From NCBI GenBank assembly GCA_049325475.1, contig JBMOLN010000007.1, forward strand, positions 677,155 through 741,154: a stretch of 64,000 bases of DNA, in the 5' to 3' direction. Below, piece by piece: positions 8,496 through 16,059 of this stretch. Numbering within the stretch: position 1 is the stretch's first letter; the number at the start of each line of letters is the position of its first letter. The translations under genes and the position numbers were made by a program. Origin of the DNA: MWCR01 sp049325475 (GTDB lineage Bacteria; Patescibacteriota; Patescibacteriia; 2-12-FULL-60-25). The notes beneath the pieces were generated by a model that saw only the letters and a program-made list of their open reading frames with translations, ran no database searches and was not told the origin of the DNA.

Positions 8496-8636
8496 AAATC
8501 CCTCTCTCCGTCGCGTTAAACGCGGCACCTCTCCCCCGCAAGCAGGGAAAAGAGATGGAATGATTTTGAAATTAAAACCCTCCCTTGCACGCGGGGGAGA
8601 GTCTCTCCGCAGTTCTGCGGAGAGGGGAGAGGGCAT
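8496..8636. mobile_element. MITE-like inverted repeat, DUF559-associated family
   Basis: About 140 bases with outer ends that pair imperfectly (AAATCCCTCTCTCC on the left, GGGGAGAGGGCATCC on the right) and inner blocks CTCTCCCCCGC and GCGGGGGAGAG. The left arm contains the GTCGCGTTNAACGCGAC palindrome (8510-8526); the right arm contains a CTCTCCGC / GCGGAGAG hairpin. No ORF of its own. Confidence 0.6.
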
Positions 8637-8692
8637 CCTGAATCTCAAGTCTCATTTGCGTAAATAGCCCCTGTCCCGTAAGCTTATTTGGT

Positions 8693-10231
8693 ATGCAATA
8701 TATATTTCAAACACAATCAATCGGTGATTTTTCCTGCGATATCTTAGCTATCGGGGTCTATATGAATGAAAAACTGAATATCAAATTGCCGGAAGTGATC
8801 AATTCTTTGCATTCCTCAATCGAACAAGAGCTTAAGCGCCGAGATTTTAAAGGCAAAGATGGCGAACTGCATCTTTTGGCTTTATTGGATAATAAAAAAA
8901 TCAAACATCTGCTCATCGTCGGCCTTGGTGATAAAAAGAAGTTTCACGACACTCATCTCCGATCCGCGGCTGCGCGTATGGCCAAGCAGGCAAATGGTAT
9001 TAAAGCTAAAAGTCTAACCTTGGATTCCGGCTTTACATCGTTTTTTAAAAAACCGGCTGAAGCCGCTCAATATCTCGCAGAAGGATTTGAACTCGGAACC
9101 TATCAATTCACATCATTCCGCAAGCAGACGCAAAAAGATGAACTGAAAAAGAAAACTCTGGCAGAGATCCATCTGCCTGCAGTCAATAGCAAAATCCAAA
9201 AAGAAATGGAGCAGGGAGTCGAGCTCGGCCGCATTTATGCTGCGGCGACATGTCTTGCCCGCGACTTGGTTAATACACCGGCCATGGATATGCATCCCGG
9301 CGAAATGGTCAAAGTCGCCCAAAGTCTCGCCGGCCGCGGTACAAACATCGCCTGCAAAGTCCGCGGACGCGATGAAATGGCCAAACTGGGCATGCATGCA
9401 TCGCTAGCTGTGGGCTCGGGCTCGGTTCACGAACCACGATTCGTTCACTTAATTTACCGTCCTAACCCAGGACGTGGGACGCCGGACGTGCGACGAGCAA
9501 CGACGAAAAAAGTTGTTTTAATCGGCAAGGCTGTGACATTTGATTCAGGCGGGCTCAATCTCAAACCCAGCGATGGTATTACAGATATGAAAATCGACAT
9601 GGCCGGCGCCGCTTCGGTCCTGGGTGTTTTTCAGGCTCTGCCCGAAATCCGGCCCAATGTTGAGGTCCATGGTCTTTTTATCGCTGTCGAAAACATGCCC
9701 GGAGGCCGCGCTTATCGCCCCGGCGACGTCATATCTGCCATGGATGGCACCACGATCGAAGTCGAAAACACGGACGCCGAAGGCCGCATCACACTCGCGG
9801 ATGCGCTGGCTTACGCATCTTTAAAAATCAAACCCGACTACATGATAGACCTCGCCACGCTCACAGGCGCTGTCATTATTGCTCTGGGCTCGGAAATCAC
9901 CGGCATGCTGGGAACAAGTTCGGAAATAAAAAAATCACTCCAAGCCGCTGCCAAACAGTCCGGCGAACACGTTTGGGAACTCCCCATGCACTCCGCTTAC
10001 CGCGAGCTCATCAAGTCCAAAATCGCGGATGTGCGCAACGTGGGCGGACGTCCCGCAGGTGTGATTACAGCCTCTCAATTCCTGGAGAAATTCATCCATG
10101 ATGTTCCCTGGGTACACTTGGACATCGCCGGCCCATCCTATGCTGAAAAAGAATTCAAACCCGAAATCCCGGTCGGAGGAACGGGATGGGGAGTTAGAAT
10201 GTTGCTCAACTATCTTCGCAGCATGCAATAA
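8693..10231 (+). CDS. pepA: Leucyl aminopeptidase (M17 family)
   Basis: A 512-residue cytosolic aminopeptidase, normal length for the family. The M17 signature N-T-D-A-E-G-R is at about residues 360-366, and the metal-binding lysine and aspartate regions (G-K-x-x-T-F-D-S-G-G-L, K-x-D-M-A-G) are intact. It removes N-terminal residues from peptides using two metal ions. Residues about 256-270, just before the catalytic domain, are encoded by DNA that looks like the intergenic word repeats (9457-9505) and are rich in R, P, G and T. They sit in the linker between domains, so the enzyme is probably active. No clear ribosome binding site. Confidence 0.95.
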   Translation: MQYIFQTQSIGDFSCDILAIGVYMNEKLNIKLPEVINSLHSSIEQELKRRDFKGKDGELHLLALLDNKKIKHLLIVGLGDKKKFHDTHLRSAAARMAKQANGIKAKSLTLDSGFTSFFKKPAEAAQYLAEGFELGTYQFTSFRKQTQKDELKKKTLAEIHLPAVNSKIQKEMEQGVELGRIYAAATCLARDLVNTPAMDMHPGEMVKVAQSLAGRGTNIACKVRGRDEMAKLGMHASLAVGSGSVHEPRFVHLIYRPNPGRGTPDVRRATTKKVVLIGKAVTFDSGGLNLKPSDGITDMKIDMAGAASVLGVFQALPEIRPNVEVHGLFIAVENMPGGRAYRPGDVISAMDGTTIEVENTDAEGRITLADALAYASLKIKPDYMIDLATLTGAVIIALGSEITGMLGTSSEIKKSLQAAAKQSGEHVWELPMHSAYRELIKSKIADVRNVGGRPAGVITASQFLEKFIHDVPWVHLDIAGPSYAEKEFKPEIPVGGTGWGVRMLLNYLRSMQ

Positions 10232-10420
10232 CCAATATTCAAGCGACAATAGCCAATAAATCACAAATAACAAGAAACAAACAAATCCTAATATTCAAAT
10301 TTCAAACATATGGTTTTTTTAGATTTGAGTATTGTTATTTGAAATTTGTTTGTTTCCTTGGGATTTGGAGCTTGATATTTGGTCATTCTAGCTATTTGTG
10401 GATAGAATAATCCGCTAATT
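10232..10420. repeat. Intergenic inverted word repeats (CCAATATTC / AAATTTG type)
   Basis: AT-rich words such as AACCAATATTCAAG and CAAATTTCAAAC on the left pair loosely with TTTGAAATTTG and TTTGTTTG on the right, giving a long imperfect hairpin. The same style occurs at 22798-22977, 28190-28300, 33180-33305 and 47256-47340. No gene. Confidence 0.6.
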
Positions 10421-10422
10421 TA

Positions 10423-10431
10423 TGGTATAAT
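10423..10431 (+). promoter_or_regulatory. Extended -10 promoter of the glutaredoxin gene
   Basis: TGGTATAAT, an exact extended -10 (TGnTATAAT), 17 bases before the ATG at 10449. No good -35 is seen. Confidence 0.6.
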
Positions 10432-10448
10432 TTTTATTGTTGATAAGT

Positions 10449-10703
10449 ATGCACATCACGATTTACACAACACCGACTTGCCCGTATTGCAAATTAGCCA
10501 AAGATTATTTTAAAGAACAGGGAGTAACTTTTAATGAAATCGATGTTGCGGCTGATCCGGCGGCGGCCAATGACATGGTAAAAAAATCCGGGCAAATGGG
10601 CGTTCCCGTAATTGAAATTGGCAGCGAGATAGTTGTAGGCTGGAATCAATCGGCTATCGAGGAAATTTTAAAAGCAAATAAAAAGGTTAAAAAAACCGCT
10701 TAA
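10449..10703 (+). CDS. Glutaredoxin-like (NrdH/Grx) redox protein
   Basis: An 84-residue thioredoxin-fold protein with the active-site C-P-Y-C at residues 11-14 and the cis-Pro segment G-V-P-V near residues 51-54. It would reduce protein disulfides, probably taking electrons from thioredoxin reductase, whose gene is at 60146. ATG 10449 is chosen because the thioredoxin strand begins there; an upstream TTG is in frame but unlikely. The C-terminal Lys-rich tail is extra. A Cys-rich membrane orphan follows 36 bases downstream. Confidence 0.88.
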   Translation: MHITIYTTPTCPYCKLAKDYFKEQGVTFNEIDVAADPAAANDMVKKSGQMGVPVIEIGSEIVVGWNQSAIEEILKANKKVKKTA

Positions 10704-10739
10704 TGCAAGGACGAGTCACGTCTTGTCCATAACAAAAAT

Positions 10740-10967
10740 ATGCCAACACCAAAAAAGTGCGGCTCAAAATCCAAGTGCCGCAAACCCTGCGGGCCAAAAT
10801 CCTGCGGATCCGCCAAGGGCGGCTGTAAGAGCAATACAGACATGTTCGACGGTTTCTTGTCAGACTTTGTCGCCAACAAGACAACCGTTCTGGTACTGAT
10901 GTCAGCAGCCCTGGGTCTGGGAGCTTTGTTTTCCATGATGCTCGGAGTTTCGGCCGCCGGATTGTAA
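10740..10967 (+). CDS. Small membrane protein with Cys-rich N-terminus
   Basis: A 75-residue protein. Residues 1-30 are rich in Lys, Gly and Cys (six Cys, at positions 7, 13, 17, 22, 29 and nearby), followed by a short acidic link and a single membrane helix at about 48-70. It directly follows the glutaredoxin gene, so the cysteines may be its redox partners or bind a metal; that is inference. No family recognised. A near-perfect hairpin follows at 10990-11014. Confidence 0.65.
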   Translation: MPTPKKCGSKSKCRKPCGPKSCGSAKGGCKSNTDMFDGFLSDFVANKTTVLVLMSAALGLGALFSMMLGVSAAGL

Positions 10968-10989
10968 ACGTCACTTTCCATAAAATAAA

Positions 10990-11014
10990 ACGTCACGACT
11001 TAAAGTCGCGACGT
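10990..11014. terminator. Hairpin after the Cys-rich membrane protein
   Basis: CGTCACGACTT pairs with AAGTCGCGACG (one mismatch), followed by TCTTCTGTTTG, a weak T-tract. It may act as a terminator; it also resembles the GTCGCGAC repeat words found elsewhere. Confidence 0.45.
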
Positions 11015-11039
11015 CTTCTGTTTGTTGTAAATTGGGGAA

Positions 11040-11190
11040 TTTCATCATACTTAGTACTTAGTACTTAGTACTTGAGTCCCGCGTCTTGTGTCTAGAGACT
11101 TTTTACGTATTACGGTTTATCCGTTTAACCGTTATCACAGGTCGGATCCGGTTAACGTGTTAACGGGACCACAGGTCAACGTGATTCTAA
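11040..11190. repeat. TAGTAC and GTTAAC word repeats
   Basis: Tandem TTAGTAC words at 11049-11075, then GTCTAGAGAC, then CCGTTTAACCG and GGTTAACGTGTTAACGGG words. No gene. Confidence 0.65.
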
Positions 11191-11198
11191 TCAGGCGT

Positions 11199-11723
11199 TT
11201 ACGCTTTGCCTAAAGTCTCTTTTCCTTTCTCCCAATTCATAGGGCAAAGATCACCCGTTTGCAAGGCCTCCAAAACACGCAATGTCTCATCCACCGATCT
11301 GCCTATGGCTCCGGCGCTGATCAAGGCATATTGGATTACGCCTTCAGGGTCTATGATAAACAAACCCCTATGAGCCGAGCCGTCAGTCTCCTCCAAAACA
11401 TCATAATCCCGGGAAACGGAATGATTCGTATCTGCCAAAATCGGATATTTAACTTCCGGCAAATCTTTTTCAAACCAAGCTTTATGGCTCCACTCCGAGT
11501 CGGTCGAGGCCGCTAAAATTTCTGCTCCCAGTTCTTTAAACGTTTGTTCCTTCTGGGCAAATCCTCTGATCTCGGTGGGGCAGACAAAAGTAAAATCTCT
11601 TGGATAGAAAAAGAATACAAGCCATTTGCCCTTATAGTCTGAAAGGCTTATTTTTTTAAACTCTCCGTTTTGATATGCGGTGACACCTTCAAAATTCGGT
11701 GCCATTTGGTTCATTTTGATCAT
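11199..11723 (-). CDS. ahpC: Typical 2-Cys peroxiredoxin (AhpC/Prx1 type)
   Basis: A 174-residue cytosolic peroxiredoxin. The peroxidatic cysteine is C48 in the F-T-F-V-C-P-T-E motif, and the resolving cysteine is C160 in G-D-L-C-P near the C-terminus. It reduces hydrogen peroxide and organic peroxides. It is the last of four minus-strand genes, fur, prxQ, sod and ahpC, that form an oxidative-stress block. The spacer toward sod contains a 19-base direct repeat and a perfect palindrome. Confidence 0.93.
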   Translation of the reverse strand: MIKMNQMAPNFEGVTAYQNGEFKKISLSDYKGKWLVFFFYPRDFTFVCPTEIRGFAQKEQTFKELGAEILAASTDSEWSHKAWFEKDLPEVKYPILADTNHSVSRDYDVLEETDGSAHRGLFIIDPEGVIQYALISAGAIGRSVDETLRVLEALQTGDLCPMNWEKGKETLGKA

Positions 11724-11737
11724 ATTTTTTAGTTCCG

Positions 11738-11795
11738 GTCAAGTCGCGACCGTAGGGTCAAGTCGCGACCGTAGGGTCAAGTCGCGACTTGACCT
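11738..11795. repeat. Direct repeat ending in a perfect 20-bp palindrome between sod and ahpC
   Basis: GGTCAAGTCGCGACCGTAG occurs twice in tandem (from 11738), followed by GGTCAAGTCGCGACTTGACC, a perfect 20-base palindrome. Each unit holds the inner palindrome GTCGCGAC. It could be an operator, a hairpin in the transcript, or one more expression of the repeat words in this genome. Confidence 0.75.
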
Positions 11796-11811
11796 TACTT
11801 AGTTATTTAAT

Positions 11812-12408
11812 TTACTTAGTCACCTCCAGGTAGCGTTTATTGACGTTTTCCCAGTTTACATGTTTAAAAAATTCTACTATGTACGATTTGCGGTCAGACC
11901 CGAAATCTATGAAATATGCATGCTCATAAACATCCAGCACCAATAGGGGAATTGCACCCCAGACTCCGCCATGATTGTGCGCGTCACCTGTATAAATCCT
12001 TAAAGATTTATCGTGAGTATCCCAGGCCAGCACAACCCATCCACGGGCGGCCATGCCGCAAGCCGTAAAATAATTCCGGAAATTCTCTAACGATCCGTAC
12101 TTTTCGGCTAGCGCATCCGCGATTTCTCCGTCTGCATTTCCGTCGCCTCCGAGGCTGTCAAAGTACCATTCATGAAGATAAACTCCGTTGATAGCAAATG
12201 TTTCACCATCCTTCAAGCCCCTTAATTCCGAATAAGTTTGATTCGCGCTCGATACATCTCCTCCATGCGAAAGGGTTTTGAGCTTTTCCTCGATCTCATC
12301 CTTCTTTTTTGCATAACCAACGTACAATTTATCATGATGGATCTCGAGCGTTTTATCGCTGATTGATCCCTGCGCTCCCTCGAACGGCATGTTTAAAATA
12401 TCGGTCAT
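11812..12408 (-). CDS. Iron/manganese superoxide dismutase
   Basis: A 198-residue Fe/Mn SOD. Expected metal ligands are a His in the E-I-H-H segment (24/25), H79, D159 and H163 in D-V-Y-E-H-A-Y. The gateway Tyr (Y32) is kept, but the usual second His pair after the first ligand is replaced by Leu-Tyr. An H-N-H-G segment stands where the outer-sphere Gln is normally found. Metal preference therefore cannot be judged safely. It converts superoxide to peroxide, which the neighbouring peroxiredoxins would remove. Confidence 0.93.
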   Translation of the reverse strand: MTDILNMPFEGAQGSISDKTLEIHHDKLYVGYAKKKDEIEEKLKTLSHGGDVSSANQTYSELRGLKDGETFAINGVYLHEWYFDSLGGDGNADGEIADALAEKYGSLENFRNYFTACGMAARGWVVLAWDTHDKSLRIYTGDAHNHGGVWGAIPLLVLDVYEHAYFIDFGSDRKSYIVEFFKHVNWENVNKRYLEVTK

Positions 12409-12532
12409 AACATTATTATCTATTCATTAGTATCTATTATTTGATATCTGATATTTAGCACACAGTACCCGGTACATAGTACTCAGCATCTAAGCTAATC
12501 TCAACTTTTCATTCTTTCATTATTTATTTTTT
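12409..12532. repeat. AT-rich word repeats upstream of sod
   Basis: TATCTATT words near 12418-12455, then GTACCCGGTACATAGTAC words. May include the sod promoter but no clear operator is seen. Confidence 0.5.
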
Positions 12533-12997
12533 TCATTTTTTGGATAACGCCTTAAGCACATCCGCATCCTTCGGCATTCCATGCTTGTAAAAAATTATTT
12601 TTCCTTGTTTGTCGATTGCAACGACAGTCCTTTTGATCACTGTCGCGGTAAATATTTTTTTAATTGCGCCGTATTTTTTACTGACTTTTTTATCGGTATC
12701 AATCAGCAGGGGAAAGGGGAATTGGTATTTTTCGATAAAGTTGCCGTGGCTTTTGGCGTCGGCATGATTAATGCCGAAAGTAACCGTATCGGCATCTTGG
12801 TATTTGGGATAATTATCCCTCATGCTGCACAATTGTATCGTGCAGCCCGGGGTCATATCGCCCGGATAAAAAACCAAAACCACATTATTTTTACCGGCGA
12901 AATCCTTTAAGCTGACGGTTTTTCCGGTTTGGTCTTTAAGTGTAAAAGCTGGCGCTTTGTCACCAACTTTTAAATTTTTTATATCGCTCATATGCAT
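12533..12997 (-). CDS. bcp: PrxQ/Bcp-type peroxiredoxin
   Basis: A 154-residue thiol peroxidase. The peroxidatic Cys is C52 in T-P-G-C-T, with the resolving Cys five residues later (C57), the typical PrxQ spacing. It uses thioredoxin-type reductants to destroy peroxides. ATG 12997 or 12991 could be the start; neither has a ribosome binding site. Lies between fur and sod on the same strand. Confidence 0.92.
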   Translation of the reverse strand: MHMSDIKNLKVGDKAPAFTLKDQTGKTVSLKDFAGKNNVVLVFYPGDMTPGCTIQLCSMRDNYPKYQDADTVTFGINHADAKSHGNFIEKYQFPFPLLIDTDKKVSKKYGAIKKIFTATVIKRTVVAIDKQGKIIFYKHGMPKDADVLKALSKK

Positions 12998-13060
12998 TCA
13001 TGTTCTAAGTACTAAGTACTAAGTACTACGTAGTACTTGGTACATGGTACTTAGTACGAT
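12998..13060. repeat. Dense TAGTAC word repeat between fur and prxQ
   Basis: At least eight GTAC-centred words in 60 bases (AAGTACTAAGTACTAAGTAC and variants such as TTGGTACATGGTAC). Confidence 0.75.
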
Positions 13061-13441
13061 TCACTTAGTACAATTAATTTTACAGTTTTCACAGATCCCT
13101 TTGGCTACCGTCCAAACCTCTTCGGTTTGGCCGGGCCATTTAGCATCGACCTTTGAATTATAAACATCCATGAGTTTATTGCATTTAGTGCATAAAAAGT
13201 GCGCATGAGAACCGGTTGTTGCATCGAATCTGGCAACTCCTCCGTCAAAATTGGTTTGAATAATCAAACCCTGATCCTGCAAAGTTTTTAGATGCCTGTA
13301 AACAGTGGAGCGCCCTATGTCCGGCACCAGTTTTTTCATTGATTCGTAGCAAGCTTGAGCATCCGGATGGTCTTTACGGTTCCGCAAGCAATCCAAAAGC
13401 AGCAATAAACGCTCCGAATCCCGATTACGGGTGGTTTTCAT
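13061..13441 (-). CDS. Fur-family regulator, PerR-like
   Basis: A 126-residue Fur-family repressor: N-terminal winged helix with the recognition segment G-R-S-T-V-Y-R-H-L-K (about 43-52), then a dimer domain with H-A-H-F and two zinc-binding C-x-x-C pairs (C84/C87 and C117/C120). Its neighbours prxQ, sod and ahpC suggest a peroxide-sensing (PerR) role rather than iron uptake, but sequence alone cannot separate these. A perfect inverted repeat lies ten bases before its start, so autoregulation is likely. Confidence 0.88.
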   Translation of the reverse strand: MKTTRNRDSERLLLLLDCLRNRKDHPDAQACYESMKKLVPDIGRSTVYRHLKTLQDQGLIIQTNFDGGVARFDATTGSHAHFLCTKCNKLMDVYNSKVDAKWPGQTEEVWTVAKGICENCKINCTK

Positions 13442-13450
13442 AAATAAGAA

Positions 13451-13470
13451 TTATTCTCACTTAAGAATAA
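13451..13470 (-). promoter_or_regulatory. Candidate Fur/PerR operator upstream of fur
   Basis: TTATTCTCACTTAAGAATAA is a perfect 7-7 inverted repeat with a six-base spacer, directly before the fur start codon. Its AT-rich dyad is of the kind Fur and PerR bind. Confidence 0.6.
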
Positions 13471-13546
13471 AGTAATCTGCGGGCCGTGTCAAATTAAAGA
13501 TGTGGAAACATGGACTAGCTTGTAAATATCGCCTAAAATATCAACA

Positions 13547-14176
13547 ATGCAAATTTTAAAAAAGCTGCAAAATCTATTACGCAGACAGGAAAAAGATACT
13601 AAATATCAAATTGTTGAAAAGATTGTAAAATCTCCGGTATTTATTATCACGTGCTGTACAAGTTCGTGCTTTGTTTTGGCAGTGATTTTAGTTTTTGGAT
13701 TTTTAACCATTTCATATACATTGAGTCTGGAGGCGTTTAAAATAGCCGAATTGCCTTCCGATTTTCCGGCTGTCATCCAAATACATAAGCGAGATAACGT
13801 CAAAATCAAAGAACAAACAGCCGTTAATAAGTTTGTTGATGACTATAAAAACGCTTTTTTAACCAAATTGAAAATGCCTAAAATTCCCGCTTACCATTTA
13901 GCGTATTATGATATTGAACCCGATAAAAACAGTAAAACGCTGATTCTTGAATGGGAAAATCAAGAAATCGGCAAAAATGATGTAATGAGTTTTTATGGCA
14001 AAACTTTACAGTTGTCGGGTTTTATCAACGATTATCATCAACAGGAGAAATATGGTCTTGATGAAGCATTCGCCCAAAATAATTCAATAAAAATCCATAT
14101 TTTAATCCATGATACCCGTCCTGATGAAAAAGTTGACTTAATCCGGCTTATCGTTCAATATCCTAATCAACAATAA
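13547..14176 (+). CDS. Single-span membrane protein of unknown function
   Basis: A 209-residue protein with a basic cytosolic N-terminus, one membrane helix at about 31-58 (which includes a C-C-T-S-S-C cluster), and a soluble outer domain of about 140 residues. It is followed two bases later by a lipoprotein gene, so the two probably form a transcription unit and may interact at the membrane surface. No family recognised. Confidence 0.65.
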   Translation: MQILKKLQNLLRRQEKDTKYQIVEKIVKSPVFIITCCTSSCFVLAVILVFGFLTISYTLSLEAFKIAELPSDFPAVIQIHKRDNVKIKEQTAVNKFVDDYKNAFLTKLKMPKIPAYHLAYYDIEPDKNSKTLILEWENQEIGKNDVMSFYGKTLQLSGFINDYHQQEKYGLDEAFAQNNSIKIHILIHDTRPDEKVDLIRLIVQYPNQQ

Positions 14177-14178
14177 TT

Positions 14179-15048
14179 ATGAAAAAAGGTTTTTTGTTGT
14201 TATTAACGGCAGTTTTAATAGCAGGCGCTGGATGTGCCTGGTTTGTCAAAGAAAATTCAGGTCCCAGACCGGCGGGCCCTTACCCGGCCGATTTTGACGG
14301 GGTGTCTTCAGAAGAAGCGGCAAAAAGAGTCAATTTGGTGCCCGGAAGTCAAATCGAGATCCGCAAACTTGTCAACAAAGACGGTCAGATGGTCGTGGAT
14401 AAAAGCGATTTGGAAAACAAAGAGGGTACAAGAATAATCACCATCAAACGTTTTGCGCCGCTTTATTATTCCAATTTAAATTGGAAATTATCGCAAAACA
14501 TAGGCGATGAGCGCCAGAGCGTTGCCGGCTCGATTAATAACCTGGATTTTAACAAATCTCACGATTTGTTCTTCCCCGCTTATTGGCCCACGGAAGACAT
14601 TGAAATATCGGATAACGGCGGTATCTGGCTTTCCAAAGAAACGTATCAGGAAATCACGACCACAAAAAATTCCACTATCTATTTTAACATTTTAAATTCC
14701 TTGCTTTACGACAAACTGTCTTCATCCCCGGAATTCAGCATGGCAATCAAAGCGCTAGAAGCGGATGTTTCTAATGCCAAAAAGACGGTTGATACGGATT
14801 TAGTCCAGGCAGAACAAGAAATGACGGATTGGACGCTCAGGATTAACGGAGAAGATGTGAAGGTGCAGGTAATCAAAGCCCGCAATTGGTTCGGTGAAAT
14901 CGTCATACTTAACAACATCCAAAATCCCTTGATTCTCAAATTGACATTTGATCCTCAGAAAACCGAAAACCTCACTCAAGAAACGGGATTGGACCTGCTG
15001 AAAAATCTATTAAGCTACGAAGTTGTGCAACTGGATGGAGTGCAATAA
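14179..15048 (+). CDS. Putative lipoprotein of unknown function
   Basis: A 289-residue exported protein. The signal peptide ends in a lipobox-like A-G-A-G-C (C19), which Lgt (gene at 58685) could modify. The mature part has an acidic, helical C-terminal half near residues 185-215. It lies two bases after the preceding membrane-protein gene, so the two are likely translated together. No family recognised. Confidence 0.68.
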   Translation: MKKGFLLLLTAVLIAGAGCAWFVKENSGPRPAGPYPADFDGVSSEEAAKRVNLVPGSQIEIRKLVNKDGQMVVDKSDLENKEGTRIITIKRFAPLYYSNLNWKLSQNIGDERQSVAGSINNLDFNKSHDLFFPAYWPTEDIEISDNGGIWLSKETYQEITTTKNSTIYFNILNSLLYDKLSSSPEFSMAIKALEADVSNAKKTVDTDLVQAEQEMTDWTLRINGEDVKVQVIKARNWFGEIVILNNIQNPLILKLTFDPQKTENLTQETGLDLLKNLLSYEVVQLDGVQ

Positions 15049-15408
15049 GACGCGAACCGCGTCGCGTTAAACGCGATTTGAACTACGAATTTTGAGTTTT
15101 GAACTCTGAACACTGAATTCTGAACACTGAATAATGTATAACGTTTATTGTGCAGCATCTGACGTTTCGCGATTCGGGTTGCGCGTTTCGTGAATCTAAG
15201 AAGCTGAGAATCTGTGAATCTGAATACTGGGTACAGGGTACCGGGTACTAAGATTGCAATTATGGCCAGGACTTGGACTGGGACGCTGCATGGTCACTGG
15301 TCACTGTCACTTGGTCACTTTCGTCTTACGTCTTGCGGCTTTTATCCTTAATCCTTAATCCTTAATCCTTAATCCTTAATCCTTTATCCTTTATCCGATG
15401 CAATCCCG
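15049..15408. repeat. 360-base intergenic block of word repeats
   Basis: No gene is seen. The order of word types is: GTCGCGTTAAACGCGAT palindrome (15061-15076), GAACTACGAATTTTGAG words, TCGTGAATCTAAG words, GGTACAGGGTACCGGGTAC, GGTCACTGGTCACTG, and TTAATCC repeated about six times near 15350-15396. Several different word families are joined end to end here. Confidence 0.75.
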
Positions 15409-16059
15409 TTACGCGGCATTTTTCGTTTTCGGGATTTTAACTTCAGGATAAAGCGCTCGCCAATAACACGCATTACGAATTTTTTCCAGATTTTCCAAAC
15501 TCATACGCGCCCGTTTGCTTTTTTGATGATGATAAAAAATATTATACGCATCCTGCAGCGCGCGTTCTATCATTTCCAGATCCCCGGCTCTGATCGGCTT
15601 CTGTTGATGGCTTATTATGGTCGATTCCAAGCGCCTCCAGTCTTCAGCCAGCTTCTCAAAATCATCTCTCTCCTCCCTGTCTGCCGTGATTCTAGCCTCA
15701 ATTTCCGCGTCTTGAATTTTCTTTTTCAGCAACTCTCTTATCTCTTCAAGATTCACAGCGGGCTTCATAAAGCCCTGCCTGTCAGCCAGCAAAATCAACT
15801 GTCTGATTCTAAATTGTTCTTTTGCCGATTGCGCCGCTTCAAGATCACGGAGCAATTCTTCTCCGACTTTAAAACGGTCATAATGGCTTATGTCGGGGCA
15901 TAAGTTGTGCCGGTTGGTATCCGCAAAATAATCAACCAAATCAAACAACGTGGGAGGGGAGCCGGCCAGCCTCTCTTTTTCCAATCTTTGCGCATTCTCT
16001 TTTTTTTGCCTCTCCGCGTAATCCGGCTCATTAGTTCTCATCCAAAAAACATTCTTCAT
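15409..16059 (-). CDS. Charged helical protein of unknown function, coupled to era
   Basis: A 216-residue, very charged (Glu, Lys, Arg) and largely helical protein with no membrane segment. Its ATG (16059) overlaps the era stop codon in an ATGA arrangement, so its translation is probably coupled to era. An earlier in-frame ATG exists at 16083 inside era, but the overlap start is more natural. No family recognised; a ribosome-linked role is only suggested by the neighbour. Confidence 0.65.
   Translation of the reverse strand: MKNVFWMRTNEPDYAERQKKENAQRLEKERLAGSPPTLFDLVDYFADTNRHNLCPDISHYDRFKVGEELLRDLEAAQSAKEQFRIRQLILLADRQGFMKPAVNLEEIRELLKKKIQDAEIEARITADREERDDFEKLAEDWRRLESTIISHQQKPIRAGDLEMIERALQDAYNIFYHHQKSKRARMSLENLEKIRNACYWRALYPEVKIPKTKNAA

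Noticed and set aside
7671..8648. Long minus-strand open frame over the HAD gene
   Set aside because: It is antisense to a gene with clear HAD motifs and runs through the repeat at 8496-8636; no protein family features.
11046..13060. TTAGTAC tandem words considered as a CRISPR-like or satellite array
   Set aside because: Units are 7-10 bases, imperfect, without constant-length spacers, and no cas genes are present.
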